From NCBI GenBank assembly GCA_017556595.1, contig JAFYML010000084.1:1-12700 (forward strand): 12,700 bases of DNA, read 5' to 3'. Shown here in pieces: positions 8,367 through 12,700 of this stretch (position 1 is the stretch's first letter; each line of letters begins with the position of its first letter). Under the pieces are notes generated by a model. That model was not told where the DNA came from. It did not search any database and was given only the letters and a program-made list of their open reading frames with translations. The stretch is from Bacteroides sp. Lineage in GTDB: Bacteria > Bacteroidota > Bacteroidia > Bacteroidales > Bacteroidaceae. The position numbers and the translations under genes are program-made.

Positions 8367-8449
8367 GCTTGTGGGGCATTGTTATTAAATCAAGGCAAAA
8401 GTGGTAATTATTTTGTACATACCAAAGAACGAATCAAGAATCATTGGAC

Positions 8450-8459
8450 GTTTGCAAAC
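8450..8459. promoter_or_regulatory. 10-bp perfect palindrome upstream of the proC promoter
   Basis: GTTTGCAAAC is its own reverse complement and lies about 40 bp upstream of the proC -33 element. It could be an operator half-site pair for a dimeric regulator, possibly the helix-turn-helix/cupin protein encoded downstream. A 10-bp palindrome can also arise by chance in AT-rich DNA. Confidence 0.2.
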
Positions 8460-8498
8460 TTTTGGAGTAATAAGAAAGCGACAAAAACTACAAAAACG

Positions 8499-8530
8499 TT
8501 TTGAGTAAAGCGCTATTTACATTATCTTTG
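8499..8530 (+). promoter_or_regulatory. Bacteroidetes-type promoter for proC and the downstream genes
   Basis: TTTTG (8499-8503), a 19-nt spacer and TATCTTTG (8523-8530) match the -33/-7 consensus of the phylum exactly, with the same two elements and spacing as the divergent rimP promoter. Transcription would start near 8535, leaving a leader of about 28 nt before the proC ATG. Confidence 0.8.
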
Positions 8531-8563
8531 TCGCCAAAATAAGAACTTTAGTGATAATTTGAT

Positions 8564-9337
8564 ATGAAAGTTGCAATTATTGGAGCAGGAAACATGGGCG
8601 GTGCCATTGCTTTGGGAATGGCTAAAGGCACAATAGTAGCTGCCAACGAGATTTATGTAGCCGACCCTTCACAAGCCAATTTGGACAAATTGAAGCAACA
8701 AGTGCCCGCCATTAATACACTGACCGACAATGCTATAGCCATAAAGGATGCCGACATCGTGATATTGGCCGTAAAGCCATGGTTGGTAAATGCCGTACTT
8801 GAAGCTATAACACTAAGCAACAACCAAATATTGGTTTCTATTGCCGCAGGTGTTACCATCGAGGCACTTCGCTCGTACACAAGAAACGAAATGCCCATCT
8901 TCCGCCTTATCCCCAATACTGCCATCAGCCAAATGGAAAGTATGACATTTGTTACATCGGACAAAGCATCATCGGAACAACAAGAGTTGATTATGAACAT
9001 ATTCAACGAAATGGGATTGGCCATGGCAATAACCGAAGACAAGATGGGAGCCGCTACTGCCTTGGCATCGTGCGGCATAGCCTACGCACTGAAGTACATC
9101 CAAGCCGGCATGCAAGCCGGTATCGAAATGGGTATCTATCCCAAGGATGCCATGACCATGGTAGCACAATCCATGAAAGGTGCCGCCGAGTTAATCTTGA
9201 ACAACGATACCCATCCGGCTATCGAGATAGATAAGGTATGCACACCTGGCGGTATCACCATTAAAGGCATAAACGAATTGGAACACAACGGTTTTTCATC
9301 GGCCATTATCAAAGCGATGAAAGCATCGAACAAATAA
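8564..9337 (+). CDS. proC: Pyrroline-5-carboxylate reductase (ProC)
   Basis: Cytosolic enzyme (257 aa) that reduces 1-pyrroline-5-carboxylate to proline with NAD(P)H, the last step of proline synthesis. The N-terminal Rossmann fold shows GAGNMGG (7-13). AVKPW near residue 69 is the conserved segment of the dinucleotide-binding domain. The C-terminal helical domain carries the family signature region CTPGGITIKGINELE close to the end, leaving only a short tail. Length is slightly below the usual 265-280. It is first in a rightward set of four genes, has its own promoter at 8499-8530, and is followed 23 nt later by a regulator gene. Confidence 0.96.
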   Translation: MKVAIIGAGNMGGAIALGMAKGTIVAANEIYVADPSQANLDKLKQQVPAINTLTDNAIAIKDADIVILAVKPWLVNAVLEAITLSNNQILVSIAAGVTIEALRSYTRNEMPIFRLIPNTAISQMESMTFVTSDKASSEQQELIMNIFNEMGLAMAITEDKMGAATALASCGIAYALKYIQAGMQAGIEMGIYPKDAMTMVAQSMKGAAELILNNDTHPAIEIDKVCTPGGITIKGINELEHNGFSSAIIKAMKASNK

Positions 9338-9360
9338 CTCCGAACTCAAAACTTAAAGAT

Positions 9361-9915
9361 ATGAACGAACAAATTAAGCAAATAGCCGAACGACTTCGCG
9401 GCCTTCGCGATGTGCTCGACTTAACAACCGAAGATATTGCCAACGAATGTGGCATAGCTATAGCCGATTACGAAAAAGCAGAAAGTGGCGATTACGATAT
9501 ATCAGTAAGCATGTTGCAAACCATTGCTCGCCAATATGGAATTGCGTTGGACACGCTGATGTTTGGCGAAGAGCCTAAAATGAGCACCTACTTCCTGACA
9601 AGAGCAGGTAAAGGCGTATCGGTAGAACGTAGCAAAGCATATAAATACGAATCGTTGGCATCGGGCTTCCGCGATCGCAAATCCGATTCATTCATCGTAA
9701 CCGTAGAGCCAAAAGCAGAAGATGCAGCCTTGCATTTGAATAGTCACTCAGGACAAGAGTTTAACTATATCCTTGAAGGCCGCTTGCTATTGAGCATCAA
9801 TGGTAAAGAACTGATTCTAAATCCGGGCGATAGTATCTACTTTGACTCAAACTTGCCTCACGGCATGATGGCACTTGATGGCAAACCCGTAAGATTTTTA
9901 GCAACAATTATGTAA
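9361..9915 (+). CDS. XRE-family helix-turn-helix regulator with C-terminal cupin domain
   Basis: A 184-residue protein of the HTH-cupin type. Residues about 8-66 form an XRE/Cro-like HTH (TTEDIANECGIAIADYEKAESG). A central linker leads to a cupin domain (about 105-184). H129 and E133 in HSGQEF, followed by LEGR, fit cupin motif 1; PGDSIYFDSNLPHGM with H167 fits motif 2. A metal or small-molecule ligand site is therefore plausible. Such proteins usually sense a metabolite and control adjacent genes. It lies 23 nt after proC and 21 nt before an acyl-CoA synthetase gene, so the ligand may be a substrate or product of that enzyme; this is inference. I do not recognise a specific gene name. Confidence 0.88.
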   Translation: MNEQIKQIAERLRGLRDVLDLTTEDIANECGIAIADYEKAESGDYDISVSMLQTIARQYGIALDTLMFGEEPKMSTYFLTRAGKGVSVERSKAYKYESLASGFRDRKSDSFIVTVEPKAEDAALHLNSHSGQEFNYILEGRLLLSINGKELILNPGDSIYFDSNLPHGMMALDGKPVRFLATIM

Positions 9916-9936
9916 TACGCACAAACAACCCAAACA

Positions 9937-11592
9937 ATGTTAGAACAATTTGTAAAACAGACTTCATACACTTCGCAAGAAGACTTTATAAAGAATTTCA
10001 AAATCGATGTACCCGAAAACTTCAACTTCGGATACGATGTTGTCGATGCTTGGGCGGCCAAGCAACCTGAAAAGAAAGCCATTCTCTGGACAAACGACAA
10101 AGGCGAAGCTCATCAATATACCTATGCCGAGTTAAAAGAGAAAACCGACCAAACCGCGTCCTATTTCCAAAGCCTCGGTATCGGACATGGCGACATGGTA
10201 ATGCTCATCTTGAAACGACGCATCGAATTTTGGTTTTGTACCATCGCTTTGCATAAATTGGGCGCGGTAGTTATCCCTGCCACTCACTTATTGACTAAAA
10301 AAGATATTGTGTATCGATGCAACGCGGCCGACATTAAGATGATAGTTTGTGCCGGCGAAGAGGTAATTACCAAGCATATCATCGAAGCTATGCCCGAATC
10401 GCCAAGCATGCAACAATTAATAAGCATTGGCCCCGATATACCCGAAGGTTTCAAAAACTTCCACGAAGGCATAGCAAATGCGGCACCATTCGTAAAGCTT
10501 GAGCATCCGAACACCAACGACGATACCTCTTTGATGTACTTCACAAGCGGCACCACCGGCAATCCAAAGATGGTGGCACACGACTTTACTTATCCGCTTG
10601 GTCACATCTCAACAGGTTCTTTCTGGCACAATCTACACGAAAATAGTTTGCACTTAACTATTGCCGACACAGGTTGGGGAAAAGCTGCTTGGGGAAAGCT
10701 ATACGGACAAATGATTGCCGGAGCAAACATCTTTGTTTACGACCACGAAAAGTTTACCCCTGCCGATATCTTGCAAAAGGTTCAAGATTACCGCATCACT
10801 TCGCTTTGCGCACCTCCAACCATCTATCGTTTCTTAATTAAGGAAGATATTAGCAAGTACGACCTTTCGTCGTTGGAGTATTGTACTACCGCCGGCGAAG
10901 CGCTGAACTTCTCGGTATATGAAACATTCTTGAAGATAACAGGCATCCGCTTGATGGAAGGCTTTGGACAAACCGAAACTACGCTTACACTCGGTACCTT
11001 CCTTTGGATGAATCCCAAGCCGGGAAGCATGGGTGTACCCAATCCACAATACGACATCGACTTGCTGACTCCCGACGGACGCTCGGCCGAAGATGGTGAA
11101 CAAGGACAAATTGTTATCCGTACCGACAAGGGCAAACCATTGGGCTTGTTCAAAGAGTACTATCGTGCGGCCGAATTGACCGAAGATGCTTGGCACGACA
11201 ATGTTTACTACACTGGCGATGTGGCTTGGCGCGATGAAGATGGCTATTTCTGGTTTGTAGGCCGTGCCGACGATGTAATTAAGAGTTCGGGTTACCGCAT
11301 TGGCCCCTTCGAAGTGGAAAGCGCATTGATGACCCACCCTGCCGTAGTGGAATGTGCCATTACCGGTGTACCCGATGAGATTCGTGGACAAGTGGTGAAG
11401 GCAACCATCATCCTAAGCAACGGATACAAAGATAAAGCCGGCGAAGAGTTGATTAAGGAGTTGCAAAACCACGTGAAGCGCGTAACTGCTCCTTATAAAT
11501 ATCCGCGTGTCATCGAGTTTGTAGATGAACTTCCCAAAACCATTAGCGGTAAGATTCGCCGTGTGGAAATTCGTAAGAACGACAATAAATAA
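9937..11592 (+). CDS. AMP-forming acyl-CoA synthetase (ANL superfamily, acetyl-/medium-chain acyl-CoA synthetase-like)
   Basis: A 551-residue adenylate-forming enzyme that should activate a carboxylic acid with ATP to an acyl-adenylate and transfer it to CoA. Motifs are the P-loop YFTSGTTGNPK (201-211), the aromatic/acid-binding A5 motif EGFGQTET (341-348), YYTGD with D428, GRADDVIKSSGYRIGPFEVE through the hinge region (K449, G452, R454), and the C-terminal adenylation lysine K539 in KTISGKIRR. The SGYRIGPFEVE style and overall length resemble medium-chain/ACSM-type and acetate-like ligases more than canonical Acs (about 650 aa). Substrate cannot be set from sequence alone. It follows the HTH-cupin gene by 21 nt and precedes the peptidase gene by 11 nt, which suggests one transcript. 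Confidence 0.92.
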   Translation: MLEQFVKQTSYTSQEDFIKNFKIDVPENFNFGYDVVDAWAAKQPEKKAILWTNDKGEAHQYTYAELKEKTDQTASYFQSLGIGHGDMVMLILKRRIEFWFCTIALHKLGAVVIPATHLLTKKDIVYRCNAADIKMIVCAGEEVITKHIIEAMPESPSMQQLISIGPDIPEGFKNFHEGIANAAPFVKLEHPNTNDDTSLMYFTSGTTGNPKMVAHDFTYPLGHISTGSFWHNLHENSLHLTIADTGWGKAAWGKLYGQMIAGANIFVYDHEKFTPADILQKVQDYRITSLCAPPTIYRFLIKEDISKYDLSSLEYCTTAGEALNFSVYETFLKITGIRLMEGFGQTETTLTLGTFLWMNPKPGSMGVPNPQYDIDLLTPDGRSAEDGEQGQIVIRTDKGKPLGLFKEYYRAAELTEDAWHDNVYYTGDVAWRDEDGYFWFVGRADDVIKSSGYRIGPFEVESALMTHPAVVECAITGVPDEIRGQVVKATIILSNGYKDKAGEELIKELQNHVKRVTAPYKYPRVIEFVDELPKTISGKIRRVEIRKNDNK

Positions 11593-11603
11593 CGCATAAT
11601 ACC

Positions 11604-12700
11604 ATGAAAAAATCTTTTATTTCCTTCATCATGCTATTAGCCATCGGCGCACAAGCCATGGCACAAAATAGCGCTGTTAAGAAAATCATAGAAATGGGTA
11701 CCACCGACAATCAGGTGATGCGCCATTTGGATATACTTACCAATCGCTTTGGTGGTCGCTTGGTAGGCTCGGATGCCTACGAGAATGCCGCCGAGTGGAT
11801 ACAACACGAATACAAGAAGTGGGGTATCGAAACTTATCAAGAAGAGGCGGGCGAAGTAAGCGTAGGTTTCAATCGCGGCCCTTGGTTTGGCCGATTGATT
11901 GGTGGCGACGAGCCTATGACCTTGCACTTTGCTACTCCCTCTTATACGGCCGGAACAAAGGGTGTGCAACGCGGACATGTATTGATTGAACCTACTACCG
12001 AAGCCGAACTAAATCGCATGAAGCATGCCTTGAAGGGAGCTTGGGTATTGGTATCGGGCGATAATAGCGGATGGCCCGTGGGTCATTCGTTGAAGAACGA
12101 TTCACTACGAGCCGCTATTAAAGCCGAAAACAAGTTGGTGGCTCCCTACAATGATTCTATTCGCAGAGCAAACCGCGCCAACGGCACAAACTTGCCATTG
12201 AAACAATTGCGCACCTTCCCTGCACTTTACTACGACGAGATGGTAGAAGCTGGTGTATTGGGATTCGTCCAATCATCTACTGTGCCTATACGCGCCCTCT
12301 ACGATCGTCCTATGCTGAACGAGCAAAAGCCCGACTTCGACCACTTGCCCGAAGTGTGCGACATCAAGCTCGACGAAAATCAATTTGCCAAGATTTATAA
12401 GATGGCCAAAGAGCGTCGCGACTTTTGGTTAGAGTTCGACATCCGCAATCACTTCAAGATTGGCCCTGTTAAATATAATAATGTAATAGGTGCTATCCGC
12501 GGCTCGAAATATCCCGATGAATATGTTATTATCAGCGGTCACCTCGATGCTTTCGACGTAGCTACCGGTGGTGTGGATTGCGGCACCGGCATAGGCCCAA
12601 TGATGGAAGCAGCTCGATTGATAGCCCTCTCGGGTGTTAAGCCTAAACGCACCATCCTCTTTGTAGCATTTGCCGCCGAGGAGTTTGGATTGCTTGGCGC
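11604..12700 (+). CDS. Secreted M28-family metallopeptidase, carboxypeptidase Q-like (N-terminal 365 residues, cut by window edge)
   Basis: The frame is open from ATG 11604 to the right edge. A signal peptide is clear: MKK, a hydrophobic core, and a likely cut at AMA-Q after residue 20, so it is exported. Residues about 30-75 (HLDILTNRFGGRLVGSDAYE) resemble the start of carboxypeptidase Q/PGCP proteins. A PA-like insert region follows, and the M28 zinc site begins at SGHLDAFD (H313, D315). D325 in GGVDCGTG is the likely bridging metal ligand, and E359-E360 in AAEEFG supply the catalytic base and a ligand. Downstream ligands (a further Asp and His) lie outside the window. It is probably a zinc aminopeptidase or dipeptidase; the exact specificity is unknown. 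It lies 11 nt after the acyl-CoA synthetase gene, likely in the same operon. Confidence 0.88.
   Translation, partial: MKKSFISFIMLLAIGAQAMAQNSAVKKIIEMGTTDNQVMRHLDILTNRFGGRLVGSDAYENAAEWIQHEYKKWGIETYQEEAGEVSVGFNRGPWFGRLIGGDEPMTLHFATPSYTAGTKGVQRGHVLIEPTTEAELNRMKHALKGAWVLVSGDNSGWPVGHSLKNDSLRAAIKAENKLVAPYNDSIRRANRANGTNLPLKQLRTFPALYYDEMVEAGVLGFVQSSTVPIRALYDRPMLNEQKPDFDHLPEVCDIKLDENQFAKIYKMAKERRDFWLEFDIRNHFKIGPVKYNNVIGAIRGSKYPDEYVIISGHLDAFDVATGGVDCGTGIGPMMEAARLIALSGVKPKRTILFVAFAAEEFGLLG

Larger units (their letters stand above)
8046..8563. other. 518-bp divergent intergenic region between rimP and proC
   Basis: No convincing protein-coding gene longer than a leader peptide is seen on either strand. 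From left to right it holds the rimP leader with hairpin (8054-8101), the leftward promoter (8110-8141), an AT-rich stretch with homopolymer A runs, an 18-bp imperfect direct repeat (8237-8254 and 8394-8411, 14 of 18 identical) bracketing a 22-bp-period array (8301-8366), a 10-bp palindrome (8450-8459) and the rightward proC promoter (8499-8530). No tRNA or known structured RNA was recognised. Confidence 0.8.

Noticed and set aside
8046..8563. tRNA or insertion sequence in the divergent gap
   Set aside because: No cloverleaf-like pattern, transposase fragment or terminal inverted repeats with target duplication were found by eye.
8653..9078. 141-codon open frame opposite proC
   Set aside because: Shadow of the proC coding frame; the sense frame has the complete family signature.

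Overview
The window comes from a member of the Bacteroidales, probably near Bacteroidaceae or Prevotellaceae. Three things point there. The run rimP-nusA-infB-cvpA-sufB-sufC-sufD is, as far as I recall, typical of Bacteroides-like genomes. The promoters are of the Bacteroidetes type (-33 TTTG, -7 TAnnTTTG), and there are no strong Shine-Dalgarno sequences before the genes. The protein sequences of RimP, NusA and IF2 also look like this group. The species cannot be named from the sequence alone.

The minus-strand block (1 to about 8140) runs leftward from a promoter at 8110-8141. It encodes RimP (30S maturation), NusA (transcription pausing, termination and antitermination), IF2 (translation initiation), a CvpA-family membrane protein, and the Fe-S assembly scaffold SufB-SufC-SufD. 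SufD runs off the left edge. Genes are 4 to 22 nt apart except at nusA/infB and infB/cvpA, and both wider gaps hold dyad structures. A hairpin plus U-tract also lies in the short rimP leader, overlapped by a possible 15-codon leader ORF. The expected infB start codon is missing: conserved residues upstream of the first usable start follow an in-frame TAG, as if one T had been lost from an ATG.

The divergent intergenic region (8046-8563) has two outward promoters with the same architecture, TTTTG-N19-TATCTTTG. Between them is a 22-bp-period tandem array of A-tract/T-tract units that includes a 16-bp perfect palindrome. No RNA gene was recognised there.

The plus-strand block (8564-12700) is a tightly spaced set of four genes: proC (last step of proline synthesis), a helix-turn-helix/cupin regulator, an ANL-superfamily acyl-CoA synthetase, and a secreted M28 metallopeptidase resembling carboxypeptidase Q, cut by the right edge. 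Gaps of 23, 21 and 11 nt suggest co-transcription from the proC promoter.

The genes are mostly core housekeeping functions, and I see no mobile element, CRISPR array or defence system. The unusual material is non-coding: the rimP leader, the infB start, the converging 8-bp repeats between infB and cvpA, and the 22-bp A/T-tract array.
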